The notes: a model not told the origin generated them from the letters alone. DNA of 8,343 bases from Kiritimatiellia bacterium (GCA_012961745.1 DTYT01000269.1:1-8343), one strand, 5' to 3'. Shown: positions 1-7,503, counted from the stretch's first letter. Translations and numbers: made by a program.

Positions 1-49
1 TGGAGTTAACATAAGATATATTATCTGCCATTGCGTCTCGCGCCACCAT
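1..49 (-). CDS. Possible start of a further gene, cut by the left edge
   Basis: After the lepB stop, 26 bp downstream, an ATG at 47-49 opens a frame that stays open to the edge and reads MVARDAMADNISYVNS. A second in-frame ATG lies at 29-31. No good SD is visible before either. The stretch is AT-rich at its end and includes a small perfect inverted repeat (AGATA-TAT-TATCT, 14-26). Sixteen codons are too few to recognise a family. It could equally be untranslated downstream sequence. Confidence 0.2.
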   Translation of the reverse strand, partial: MVARDAMADNISYVNS

Positions 50-75
50 ACCGCAGAACAGAAAGTATCGCCGAC

Positions 76-1194
76 TCAGGTGCCCCAGCGCAGAGGTCCC
101 CACCGTCTGCTCAACGGCCAGTATACGAATACGGCTGGTCCCACCAGAAGCCTACAGTCGACGGAGCCGAAATACCGTCCGTCGAGACTGTGGCGAGTGT
201 TGTCCCCCAACATAAAGTATTGGCCGGTTTTCAAGGTGAGGCTGTCGAGAACAGTTCCCAGCACTGGCGGGGGCGCTCCGGGGATGGGGTTGGGTAGCTG
301 GTAGCCCGAGTAGCCAGCGCGTACATCATGGAGAAGGGTCGTGAATACCGGTGGATGTTCCAGGCGATGGCCGTCAATCAGGACGTTCGGCGGGGATATT
401 GAAACGCGCTCTCCGGGGAGGGCGACGAGACGCTTGATATAGAAGGTGTTGGTCATGACTCCGGGGTAGCGGATATGGTCAGTGTTGAAGACAATAATTT
501 CTCCCCTTCTTGGTCGCCGGATATTGTAGGCGACCTTATTGACAAAAATGTGATCGCCATAGTGCATGCGGCCGGTCGCAAGAATCTGGCCGCGGTGAAC
601 GTACTGGCCTAGTTGAAAGTGCCTGATCATGTTGCGATGGATTTTGTGCGGTATCCGGGCGATGTAGAAGACAATTTGGCGGGTGCGGATCTCGAATCGG
701 ACGTCGTTCGCCGAGACAATCCCACTGGTCTTCGCGCGGATGCTAACGAATCTCTCGCCGAAAAAGGCAAGCTTGATGATATTCAAGGGAAACCTGTCCG
801 AAAAGTGCGGCCGCTCAGCAGGTGTTACTGTGATTCCATAAAGTGTGGGTTGCATCGAACCAGTAGGGATCTTGAAGGGCTGCAGGAAATAAGTGCGGAA
901 TCCCATAGCCACCGCGAGCGCGACCGCCAGGACCTCGGCGTTTTCCCTCAAGCGTGCAAAAGGTTTCCGTGGGCATGCTTTCCCCAGCAGAAAGGCACAA
1001 CGGGTAGCTGCATCGATTGCCCCCGCTCCGTTCTTGCGCTGCAGAGCGTCACGGAGCTGATCCATTGCGGATTCAAGTTGTTGCAGAACAACCGGATCGC
1101 AGATGTCGCCGCGGGCATTGACGAAATGACGACACTCCTTCCAAAGAGCAATCAACCGGCGGCGGCTTCTATACCTCTGTAATACGCGAAACAT
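76..1194 (-). CDS. lepB: Signal peptidase I with N-terminal helical extension and large insert
   Basis: This is a membrane-bound type I signal peptidase (S26 family) that cleaves signal peptides from exported proteins. At 372 aa it is longer than most. Residues 1-84 are charged and helix-rich, probably cytoplasmic. A single membrane segment spans about 86-104 (VLAVALAVAMGF region). It leads into FKIPTGSMQPTLYG with nucleophile Ser113. Box C is GDHIFVNKVAYN (214-224). Box D is YIKRLVALPGE with the general base Lys254. Box E is GDNTRHSLDGRYFG (330-343). Between Ser113 and box C lies an insert of about 90 residues, with FFGERFVSIRAKTSGIV and GQYVHRGQILATGR, where ordinary enzymes have only a few residues. 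I recall similar inserts in signal peptidases of Verrucomicrobiota and relatives. The start ATG 1192-1194 is two bases after the lepA stop, with AGGTG upstream, so it is coupled to lepA. All catalytic residues are present. Confidence 0.96.
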   Translation of the reverse strand: MFRVLQRYRSRRRLIALWKECRHFVNARGDICDPVVLQQLESAMDQLRDALQRKNGAGAIDAATRCAFLLGKACPRKPFARLRENAEVLAVALAVAMGFRTYFLQPFKIPTGSMQPTLYGITVTPAERPHFSDRFPLNIIKLAFFGERFVSIRAKTSGIVSANDVRFEIRTRQIVFYIARIPHKIHRNMIRHFQLGQYVHRGQILATGRMHYGDHIFVNKVAYNIRRPRRGEIIVFNTDHIRYPGVMTNTFYIKRLVALPGERVSISPPNVLIDGHRLEHPPVFTTLLHDVRAGYSGYQLPNPIPGAPPPVLGTVLDSLTLKTGQYFMLGDNTRHSLDGRYFGSVDCRLLVGPAVFVYWPLSRRWGPLRWGT

Positions 1195-1196
1195 GA

Positions 1197-2999
1197 TTAC
1201 ACCTGACCGTCGCCGCGCAGTACCTTCAGAAAGGCTTCCTGTGGTATGGGAACCTTGCCGAACATCCTCATTCTTTTCTTACCTGCTTTTTGTCTTTCGA
1301 GCAGTTTCCTTTTCCTAGTGATGTCACCGCCATAGCATTTGGCCGTGACATCCTTTCGCAAGGCGGGCAGGGTCTCCCGGGCTACGATGGTGCGGCCCAC
1401 GGCTGCCTGTATGGCCACGGGAAACAGTTGCCGGGGAATAGTCTGTTTCAGGGTCCGGCACAGTGCCCTTCCCTGCTCCCGCGCTTGAGAGCGGTGAACG
1501 ATTGAAGCGAACGCGTCTACCACTTCTCCGTGAACCAGAATGTCCAGACGTACAAGATCAGAGGGCTCATATCCTGTCACCTCATAATCTAGAGAAGAGT
1601 AGCCGCGGCTGACACTCTTGAGGCGGTCATGAAAATCGGTTATCAACTCCGAGAGGGGCATTGTACCCTTAATCAGCAGTCGCTCCGGATCTATCGTTTC
1701 GGTTTCCCTGATGCGGCCCCTCTTTTCTCGGACAAGTTTGATGATCTCGCCGAGACAGGTGCGGGGACCCATGATAAAGAAATCGACAATGGGCTCTTCC
1801 ACAACCCGGATCAGATGAACCTCCGGCCAGTACGCCGGATTATCCACAATGATTTCTTCACCTGAGGTGAGGTGTAAGCGGTACACCACGTTTGGCCGGG
1901 TTGTTATGATGATTACGCCATGCTCGCGGCGGAGGCGCTCCAATACGATTTCGAGATGGAGCATGCCAAGGAACCCACACCGGAAGCCGTGGCCCAAAGC
2001 GGTTGATGTCGCGGGCTGGACTACAAGGGCGGAGTCATTCAGCCGCAGCTTTTCTATAGCCGTCCGCAGTCGCTCATAATCGCCGCCCTCGATCGGATAG
2101 ATACTCGCGAAGAGCATGGGCTTCATTTCCGGAAATCCCGGAAAGGGCCGAGGCGAGGGGCGAGCCGCATCGGTTATGGTGTCTCCTATCCTAAGCTCAG
2201 CGCACGATTTGATATTGGAAACCAGATACCCGACGTCGCCGCTTCTCAAGCAGTCCGCTTTCGAGGCCTGGGGTCGGAAGCGTCCCACCTCCTTGACCAG
2301 ATATCTCTTTCCGGTGCTCATTAGGAGAATCTCTTGGCCCGGACGCACCTCGCCGTCCTTGATGCGCACATACGCGACTGCGCCGCGGAAATCGTCATAG
2401 ACGCTGTCAAAAATCAGGGCCCTGAGCTCATCCTGTTCCGTATATGGTGGGGGGACTTTCTCAATAACTCGCCGGAGTAGCACTTCAACCCCCTGCCCTG
2501 TCTTAGCGCTCACCCACAGAACTTCGTCGGATGGTATTGCCAGAATATCTTCGAGCTGCTTCAGGGTGCGCTCGGGGTCGGCATTGGGAAGGTCTATCTT
2601 ATTCAGCGCGGGAACGATGGTCAGATGCTTCGATCCGGCCAGGTGTGCATGAGCTACAGTCTGTGCCTCCACTCCCTGGGTCGCATCCACAAGCAGAATC
2701 GCCCCTTCGCATGCTGCAATGCTTCTGGCTACTTCGTATGAAAAGTCAACATGTCCCGGGGTATCAATGAGATTCAACTGGTATAGAGTATCGCGATGCT
2801 CGTAGAACATCGTCACCGGATGGGCCTTGATTGTGATCCCCCTTTCCCTTTCGAGATCCATATCATCAAGCAGTTGTTCTTTCAGATTTCGGGGTGCCAC
2901 GGCATGTGTAAGCTCAAGAAAACGATCTGCCAGCGTTGACTTGCCGTGATCTATGTGGGCCAGGATGCAGAAATTCCTTATCTGTGGGGAAGAACTCAT
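1197..2999 (-). CDS. lepA: Translation elongation factor 4 (LepA), ribosome-associated GTPase
   Basis: LepA is an EF-G-like GTPase that acts on ribosomes in initiation, biogenesis or stalled elongation. It is 600 aa, the standard length. G1 is AHIDHGKST (residues 14-22), the switch-I region RGITIKAHPVTM, G3 DTPGHVDF, G4 NKID and G5 SAKTGQGV. EF-G-like domains follow, with CGFLGMLHLEIVLERLRREH. The LepA-specific C-terminus contains TAKCYGGDITRKRKLLERQK and RMRMFGKVPIPQEAFLKVL, which separates it from EF-G and BipA. I chose ATG 2997-2999 because MSSSPQIRNFCILAHIDHGK aligns with the family N-terminus; a further in-frame ATG at 3104 would overlap rpe and add 35 unconserved residues. The SD is weak (GGAAC about 11 bases upstream). 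The stop TAA is two bases from the lepB ATG. The HPVTM variant after ITIKA resembles PVC-group proteins as I recall them. Confidence 0.98.
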   Translation of the reverse strand: MSSSPQIRNFCILAHIDHGKSTLADRFLELTHAVAPRNLKEQLLDDMDLERERGITIKAHPVTMFYEHRDTLYQLNLIDTPGHVDFSYEVARSIAACEGAILLVDATQGVEAQTVAHAHLAGSKHLTIVPALNKIDLPNADPERTLKQLEDILAIPSDEVLWVSAKTGQGVEVLLRRVIEKVPPPYTEQDELRALIFDSVYDDFRGAVAYVRIKDGEVRPGQEILLMSTGKRYLVKEVGRFRPQASKADCLRSGDVGYLVSNIKSCAELRIGDTITDAARPSPRPFPGFPEMKPMLFASIYPIEGGDYERLRTAIEKLRLNDSALVVQPATSTALGHGFRCGFLGMLHLEIVLERLRREHGVIIITTRPNVVYRLHLTSGEEIIVDNPAYWPEVHLIRVVEEPIVDFFIMGPRTCLGEIIKLVREKRGRIRETETIDPERLLIKGTMPLSELITDFHDRLKSVSRGYSSLDYEVTGYEPSDLVRLDILVHGEVVDAFASIVHRSQAREQGRALCRTLKQTIPRQLFPVAIQAAVGRTIVARETLPALRKDVTAKCYGGDITRKRKLLERQKAGKKRMRMFGKVPIPQEAFLKVLRGDGQV

Positions 3000-3018
3000 C
3001 GCGGATGTGTTCCAGGCG

Positions 3019-3690
3019 CTATGTGTCAGTGGGATGACGGCATCGTTTGCGAAGATCGGCAATCGCAGCAGCCATATTCTCGGCTTTGAACAGGTGGGTG
3101 CCAATATAAAGCAGATCCGCTCCCGCTTCTACAGCTTCTGCCGATGTCTCCGCGTCGAGCCCGCCGTCCACGGACACAGTACACTGCGGGCATTGCTGCC
3201 GTATCAGCCGGATCTTGTGAAGCACGCTTCTGATGAACGTCTGGCCACCGAATCCCGGATGTACCGACATGCAAAGGATCTCGTCACAGCGGTCCGAATA
3301 TGGAATGGCGCTCACAGCCGGAGTTTCGGGATTCAGTACCAATCCCGCGCGGGCCCCCAGGAGTCGGGCAGTCTGCAGGGCAGTTTCGACTTCACAGCGG
3401 GCTTCAATATGGAAGAGAATGGTGTCGGCTCCTCTTTCCACGCAGCGGCCAATATACCATTGCGGCCACATCACCATTAGGTGTACACTGATAGGTAGAT
3501 TTGTAACCCTCCGAAGATCAGATATAAGATCGAATCCCATAGAGATATTGTTGACAAAAAACCCATCCATGACGTCGAGGTGCAAGCCGTCGGCGTCGGC
3601 GGATTCCGCCGACCGCGCCATTTCCGACAGCCGTCCCATATCAGCGGCGAGGACCGAGGGAAAAACCCTTATGCCGTCTTCCGGGTGCAT
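3019..3690 (-). CDS. rpe: Ribulose-phosphate 3-epimerase
   Basis: This (beta/alpha)8 enzyme interconverts ribulose 5-phosphate and xylulose 5-phosphate in the pentose phosphate or Calvin pathways. From the chosen ATG it is 223 aa, the normal family length. It has FPSVLAADMGRL (substrate Ser12), HLDVMDG with metal ligands His37 and Asp39, VHLM with His70, the loop LNPETP, the phosphate-site loop MSVHPGFGGQTFI, and SVDGGLD with Asp175. The GADLLYIGTHLF segment completes the barrel. Two positions differ from the commonest forms: VNN for VPN after the first metal site, and His for Asn in MSVHPG; neither touches the metal ligands. Start choice is uncertain. ATGs at 3762 and 3708 are in frame, but the added residues are unconserved, and a candidate promoter overlaps the first. 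Related sugar-phosphate epimerases such as allulose-6-phosphate epimerase are less likely. The stop TAG precedes lepA by 19 bp. Confidence 0.94.
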   Translation of the reverse strand: MHPEDGIRVFPSVLAADMGRLSEMARSAESADADGLHLDVMDGFFVNNISMGFDLISDLRRVTNLPISVHLMVMWPQWYIGRCVERGADTILFHIEARCEVETALQTARLLGARAGLVLNPETPAVSAIPYSDRCDEILCMSVHPGFGGQTFIRSVLHKIRLIRQQCPQCTVSVDGGLDAETSAEAVEAGADLLYIGTHLFKAENMAAAIADLRKRCRHPTDT

Positions 3691-3747
3691 GGCATGTTCC
3701 GACGACATTTCGCCTGTGATTTCTACATCGCGTTCGAGAAAGCGAAA

Positions 3748-3775
3748 ATTAAACGATCGCATGGTCTCACGTCAA
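3748..3775 (-). promoter_or_regulatory. Candidate sigma-70-type promoter upstream of rpe
   Basis: On the minus strand TTGACG (3770-3775) and TTTAAT (3748-3753) are separated by 16 bases; each matches five of six consensus positions. It sits at the truA-rpe junction (gap about 125 bp to the chosen rpe start), in a locally AT-rich stretch. A transcript from it would begin near 3741, downstream of the first possible rpe ATG (3762), and so favours the starts at 3708 or 3690. It was found by eye, and the sigma preferences of this organism are unknown. Confidence 0.35.
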
Positions 3776-3818
3776 GAGACTTCGATACCGGGACGACCTG
3801 TCCGCAACCAGGGAGTGG

Positions 3819-4571
3819 TCAGTAGAATACTTTCCACAGAAATAGCCCTTGTGCCGGCGCGGTCGGGACCATAGCGGTCCGCCTTTTGGCCCTCAGAATA
3901 TCTCTGGCGGCGGAAGGGGCGATCCGTCCCTCCCCCACCCTGACGAGGAATCCGACCAGACTGCGCATCATCTTGTATAAGAACCCGTCCGCCCGTGCGG
4001 CTATCTCGATGGTGGAACCCTTCTTGCGGACGAGGAGCAGTTGGAGATGGCGGCGTGTATCTCGTACAGGTCGATTGGGATTTGCCGAAAAAGAAGCGAA
4101 ATCGTGGCGGCCGACCAGATATTCGGCAGCACGCTGCATACGGGGAATGTCAAGTTCGTGCGGTATGTGCCAGCGATAGCGACAGAGGAAGGGCGGCAGA
4201 ATGCAGCCACGCCACAGGTAGTAGCGGTATTCCTTTGCAGTCGCGCTGAGGCGGGCGTGAAAGTCCGGTGCTGCCTCAGTAATCCCCATGACGCGGATAT
4301 CAGCTGGCAGTATGGCGTTCAGTGCGCCCATCAGCCGCACCGTAGGCATCGAAAGCTCTCTCAAATCGAGATGCGCCACCTGTTGGCGGGCATGGACTCC
4401 CGCGTCAGTTCGGCCACTGGCATGGAGTCGGACCCTCTCCTGCAAGACCCTTCTGATCGCGTCTTCCACAATCAGCTGTATCGTTGCCCGGCCGGGCTGG
4501 ACTTGCCAGCCAGCGTAGGCAGTTCCGTCGTAAGAGAGATCCATCCGGAATCTGCGCCGACATTCAGTCAT
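3819..4571 (-). CDS. truA: tRNA pseudouridine(38-40) synthase TruA
   Basis: TruA isomerises uridines 38-40 of the tRNA anticodon arm to pseudouridine. The 250-aa product begins RFRMDLSYDGTAYAGWQVQP, the classic TruA N-terminus. The catalytic motif is HASGRTDAGVHARQQVAH, with Asp56 as the predicted nucleophile. It continues with MGALNAILPADIRV, DFHARLSATAKEYRYYLWRG, then GRHDFASFSA and FLYKMMRSLVGFLVRVGEG, all family landmarks. The end, PAQGLFLWKVFY, is the usual TruA C-terminus. I chose ATG 4569-4571 because GGGGAGG lies six bases upstream and the conserved N-terminus starts a few residues later; in-frame Met codons further up fall inside the exonuclease gene. The start overlaps the exonuclease stop by eight bases (ATGACTGA), so translation is probably coupled. 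Length and motifs are intact. Confidence 0.97.
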   Translation of the reverse strand: MTECRRRFRMDLSYDGTAYAGWQVQPGRATIQLIVEDAIRRVLQERVRLHASGRTDAGVHARQQVAHLDLRELSMPTVRLMGALNAILPADIRVMGITEAAPDFHARLSATAKEYRYYLWRGCILPPFLCRYRWHIPHELDIPRMQRAAEYLVGRHDFASFSANPNRPVRDTRRHLQLLLVRKKGSTIEIAARADGFLYKMMRSLVGFLVRVGEGRIAPSAARDILRAKRRTAMVPTAPAQGLFLWKVFY

Positions 4572-5394
4572 GTAGGTCCTCCCCGGATGACCTGGTCTTC
4601 GACTCCAGCAGTCTGAAGTGTTGCTCAAATCCAAAATCAGCCAGAAATTCAAGGGAGCGGACATCGGCGTAGTTGTATGCGATCAATTTCGTCAACGCGT
4701 TCTGGTCGCCAGCCTGATAGCTCCGCCACAGCCTGACGGCATCCCTTCCGGTAAGCCCATCGACCTGCGGATCCCGGCGGATCCCGAGGCGCTGTTCAAT
4801 CTTCTTCAGCCCGCCGGTAAATCCGAGGGTCCGCAACGTGGATATCAGATCCAAGTGAAGGGCGCACAGTGTGAAGTTACCGAGGAAGGCCTTCAGCACC
4901 GGGATGTCGAAGCGTGTGCCGCCGAAGGTAACTACCAGCTCGTACCTCGCCAGATGATCCGAAAGCTCGTCCAGATTCCGACCACGCACGTACGGGCAGT
5001 ATGCTTTCCCGTCCCAGATCCCGACGACGGTTACCGCGTGTCGCCCGCCCATCGGATGGGTCTCAATATCCAGGAATGCAGTTCGGCCGGGAAAGTCGTG
5101 CGTTGCGCGCCACATTATGCGCTGAGGGAGAAATTGGGCCAGCACGTCCCACCGGCGGTCGCGGAAGGCCTGGATCTGGGTCTCCAGGGATTCGAGGGTC
5201 TTATGACGCCTGGTCCGGCACAGCAGCCAACGATGCAGGTCTTCCCAAGTCAAGATTCCCAAAGACCAGAGGCGGCATTCCATCTGCGGTCCAATGCCGG
5301 GGAGGTGAGAAAAGGTGGCCTTGAGAAACGGGATCGAGCGGGGGGGGAGTGTTTCAGAGACCGGGGCTCTTGTCCGCTGTGGGCATTTGTACAT
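4564..5394 (-). CDS. Helix-hairpin-helix plus RNase H-like (YprB-type) predicted 3'-5' exonuclease
   Basis: This is a predicted DEDD-family nuclease. From the ATG at 5392-5394 it is 276 aa. Residues 28-53 hold a helix-hairpin-helix-like motif, SHLPGIGPQMECRLWSLGI followed by TWEDL, likely to contact nucleic acid. The catalytic domain has Exo I as FLDIET (Asp109, Glu111), Exo II as VVTFGGTRFDIPVL (Asp163), and Exo III as AYNYADVRSLEFL (Asp244, with Tyr four residues before it, the DEDDy pattern). All acidic residues are present, so it is probably active. I recognise the YprB / RNase_H_2 family; the substrate is unknown. No start codon lies between the leuD stop and the HhH motif, so the gene must begin inside leuD. 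The ATG at 5394 has only a weak SD; a GTG at 5422-5424 after GAAGGA is an alternative. It overlaps truA by 8 bases. A C8 run at 5340-5347 near the N-terminus could hide an indel. Confidence 0.85.
   Translation of the reverse strand: MYKCPQRTRAPVSETLPPRSIPFLKATFSHLPGIGPQMECRLWSLGILTWEDLHRWLLCRTRRHKTLESLETQIQAFRDRRWDVLAQFLPQRIMWRATHDFPGRTAFLDIETHPMGGRHAVTVVGIWDGKAYCPYVRGRNLDELSDHLARYELVVTFGGTRFDIPVLKAFLGNFTLCALHLDLISTLRTLGFTGGLKKIEQRLGIRRDPQVDGLTGRDAVRLWRSYQAGDQNALTKLIAYNYADVRSLEFLADFGFEQHFRLLESKTRSSGEDLHD
4578..4584 (-). promoter_or_regulatory. Ribosome binding site of truA, inside the end of the exonuclease gene
   Basis: The minus strand GGGGAGG sits six bases before ATG 4569-4571. It lies within the last codons of the upstream gene and selects this start over the in-frame ATG at 4664. 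Confidence 0.7.
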
Positions 5395-6016
5395 TGTGCT
5401 TCCGCTCGAATCTTTCAATCTCACCGAGGTCCTTCAGCGTGGTGTCAATGTGATCAAGGCCTTGTAGCAGCATCTTCTTGTCATCGGGCGGAATCTCGAA
5501 ATGAAAGGTTTCCCTCGGGGTGCCCTGCACAGTAATGGTCTGCGACACTAAGTCGACCGTGGCTTCCAGAGGGCCGTACTTCCGGTCCTGAGAAACGAGC
5601 CATTGCACTTCGTCTGTCGTGAGTTCGATTGTAAGCAGCCCATTGCGCGTGCTATTGCTCCGAAAGATATCGGCAAAAGCGGGGATGCGTTTTCCAGGGC
5701 TTTCCTCCTTCCAAGGTGCCACTACCGCCCGGAAGCCGAACTGCATCAACGCCCAGACCGCGTGCTCCCGGCTCGATCCACAGCCGAAATTGTTTCCGGC
5801 TACCAGGATTGTGGCCTTGTCATACTCCGGCCTGTTCAGCACGAAGGAAGGATCGGGTCGTCCGCTCGCGTCGTAGCGCCATTCGAAAAAGAGGTTCTCC
5901 CCGTAACCCGTTCTGGCTACTGACTTGAGAAACTGCTTCGGGATAATCTGGTCGGTATCGATATTGGCCCGGTACAGGACGGCCAGCTTTCCGCGACACT
6001 TTACAAAGGGCTGCAT
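5354..6016 (-). CDS. leuD: 3-isopropylmalate dehydratase small subunit
   Basis: LeuD is the swivel-domain partner of LeuC in leucine biosynthesis. The 220-aa product has NIDTDQIIPKQFLK at residues 19-32, then ARTGYGENLFFEWRYD and NFGCGSSREHAVWALMQFG, the substrate-binding signature, and FRSNSTRNGLLTIEL further on. It is somewhat longer than the E. coli protein (201 aa) because of a charged C-terminal tail, ERFERKHNVQMPTADKSPGL. I chose ATG 6014-6016 because the conserved N-terminus begins there and AGGAGG lies eight bases upstream. An in-frame ATG at 6055 would overlap leuC and add 13 unconserved residues. The last 40-70 bases are shared with the start of the following exonuclease gene in another frame. 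Confidence 0.97.
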   Translation of the reverse strand: MQPFVKCRGKLAVLYRANIDTDQIIPKQFLKSVARTGYGENLFFEWRYDASGRPDPSFVLNRPEYDKATILVAGNNFGCGSSREHAVWALMQFGFRAVVAPWKEESPGKRIPAFADIFRSNSTRNGLLTIELTTDEVQWLVSQDRKYGPLEATVDLVSQTITVQGTPRETFHFEIPPDDKKMLLQGLDHIDTTLKDLGEIERFERKHNVQMPTADKSPGL

Positions 6017-6024
6017 GGTGAATT

Positions 6025-6030
6025 CCTCCT
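6025..6030 (-). promoter_or_regulatory. Ribosome binding site of leuD
   Basis: The minus strand AGGAGG begins on the last base of the leuC stop (TGAGGAGG) and is eight bases from ATG 6014-6016. It decides the leuD start over the upstream in-frame ATG at 6055 and suggests translational coupling with leuC. Confidence 0.75.
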
Positions 6031-7433
6031 CAGGTGAAGTACTCGCGGGGGTCACTCAGATGGCCGGCGATTGCGCTGGCAGCCGCGGTGGCGGGGCTGA
6101 CCAGATGAGTGATTGAATCGTGTCCCTGCCGCGATTCGAAATTGCGGTTGGTGGTTGACGCACACCGCTGTCCCGGGTCCAGCCGGTCTTCGTTCATCGC
6201 TAGGCACATGCTACATCCCGCATGGCGCCATTCGGCGCCAGCCTCCCTGAAGATCTTATCAAGACCCATCTGTTCGGCGTGGCGGCGGATACGTTCTGAA
6301 CCAGGAACAACGATCATCCTGACATGAGGCGATATCTTTTTCCCCTTGAGGATCTCCGCTGCGATACGCAAGTCGGTGAGGCGACCGTTCGTGCAGCTTC
6401 CGAGGAACACCACATCAATAGGGATGTCCACCATCTTCTGTCCGGGTTTAAGTCGGGCATAAGTGAGGGACTTGGCCACGTCGTCCGCGGAAAAATGTTC
6501 CACTTCCTCGGGCTCCGGCACCTTCCCGCTTATTCCGGTCACCATTCCCGGACTGGTCCCCCACGTCACCTGTGGTTCGAGGCTGGCGATATTGAGTTCC
6601 ATTTCCCGGTCAAACTGAGCGTCATAGTCGCTTACCAGTTTTTCCCATCTACTTATCGCTTCGTGGAGCGCACGGCCCCGCGGCGCGAAGGGGCGATCGT
6701 CCGCGGCAATGTAATCGAAGGTTACCTTGTCGGGTGCGATAAGGCCTGCCCGCGCTCCGGCTTCGATGCTCATGTTGCAGACAGTCATTCTTTCTTCCAT
6801 CGAAAGGGCGCGGATAGGATCTCCGCAGAACTCCAGTACGAATCCCGTACCCCCGGCGGGACCCACCAAGCCGATGAAATACAATATCATGTCCTTGGCG
6901 GTCACTCCGGCTGGAAGACGGCCGACGAAGCGTACACGGAAGGTTTGGCTTTTTCTTATGCGGATCGTTTGGGTGGCCAAGACATGTTCCACTTCGGAAG
7001 TACCGATGCCGAATGCTAGGGCACCGAAGGCACCATGCGTGCTGGTATGGGAATCGCCGCATACAATAGTTGTACCTGGCAGCGTGAATCCGAGCTCCGG
7101 TCCCACAACATGCACAATCCCCTGCTCCGGATGCGAGAGCCCCAAATAACGAATCCCGTATTCCTTTGCATTGCGTTGCAGTGCGGCAATCTGCTCGGCG
7201 GCAACCGGGTCGGACACGGAATCCCTGTGTCGCGTAGGCACATTATGATCGACCGTAGCCAGAACCAGGTCCGGACGCCGTACCCTTCGGCCAGCCAGTC
7301 GCAGACCCTCGAAGGCTTGGGGGCTGGTTACCTCATGAAGAAGGTGGCGGTCGACGTAGAGTAGCACGCTGCCGTCGTCATATTCACGCACCACGTGTTC
7401 ATGCCATATCTTGTCGTAGAGTGTCGCTGCCAT
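6030..7433 (-). CDS. leuC: 3-isopropylmalate dehydratase large subunit
   Basis: This [4Fe-4S] aconitase-family subunit, with LeuD, isomerises 2-isopropylmalate to 3-isopropylmalate in leucine synthesis. The product is 467 aa, matching the bacterial LeuC length. The three cluster cysteines are present: Cys347 in GSCTNGR, and Cys407 and Cys410 in GCSMC. Other family signatures are TLYDKIW near the N-terminus, the DHNVPT loop, CGDSHTSTHGAFGALAFGIG, and CASTTNRNFESRQG with THLVSPA near the end. The start is ATG at 7431-7433 with GGAGAA seven bases upstream. It follows ilvN after about 70 bp, in which I saw no clear promoter or terminator. Its stop TGA merges with the SD of leuD, indicating coupled translation of the two subunits. 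All active-site motifs look intact. Confidence 0.98.
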   Translation of the reverse strand: MAATLYDKIWHEHVVREYDDGSVLLYVDRHLLHEVTSPQAFEGLRLAGRRVRRPDLVLATVDHNVPTRHRDSVSDPVAAEQIAALQRNAKEYGIRYLGLSHPEQGIVHVVGPELGFTLPGTTIVCGDSHTSTHGAFGALAFGIGTSEVEHVLATQTIRIRKSQTFRVRFVGRLPAGVTAKDMILYFIGLVGPAGGTGFVLEFCGDPIRALSMEERMTVCNMSIEAGARAGLIAPDKVTFDYIAADDRPFAPRGRALHEAISRWEKLVSDYDAQFDREMELNIASLEPQVTWGTSPGMVTGISGKVPEPEEVEHFSADDVAKSLTYARLKPGQKMVDIPIDVVFLGSCTNGRLTDLRIAAEILKGKKISPHVRMIVVPGSERIRRHAEQMGLDKIFREAGAEWRHAGCSMCLAMNEDRLDPGQRCASTTNRNFESRQGHDSITHLVSPATAAASAIAGHLSDPREYFT

Positions 7434-7503
7434 ACGGGATTTCTCCGGCTGGGTTTCTCTGGATAATCTAGCTCAGCACCGTCTTCATTCCAGCACGGAT
7501 TCT

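Noticed and set aside
14..26. Perfect short inverted repeat AGATA-TAT-TATCT
   Set aside because: It is only 13 bp in an AT-rich stretch, which is easily chance; there is no second copy or U-tract to support an operator or terminator.
613..1182. A 189-codon plus-strand frame opposite lepB
   Set aside because: It is antisense to intact signal peptidase coding sequence and has no recognisable motif.
3233..3874. A 213-codon plus-strand frame opposite rpe and the truA end
   Set aside because: It is rich in Arg and Ser like other shadow frames, lies antisense to rpe, and has no family motif.
4618..5535. A 305-codon open frame on the plus strand opposite the exonuclease and leuD
   Set aside because: It is antisense to two genes with clear family motifs, shows no recognisable domain, and has the composition expected of a shadow frame in GC-rich DNA.
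7434..7503. Possible terminator or leader/attenuator between ilvN and leuC
   Set aside because: Only a distant five-base complement (GCTGG and CCAGC) was seen, with no U-tract and no short Leu-rich peptide.
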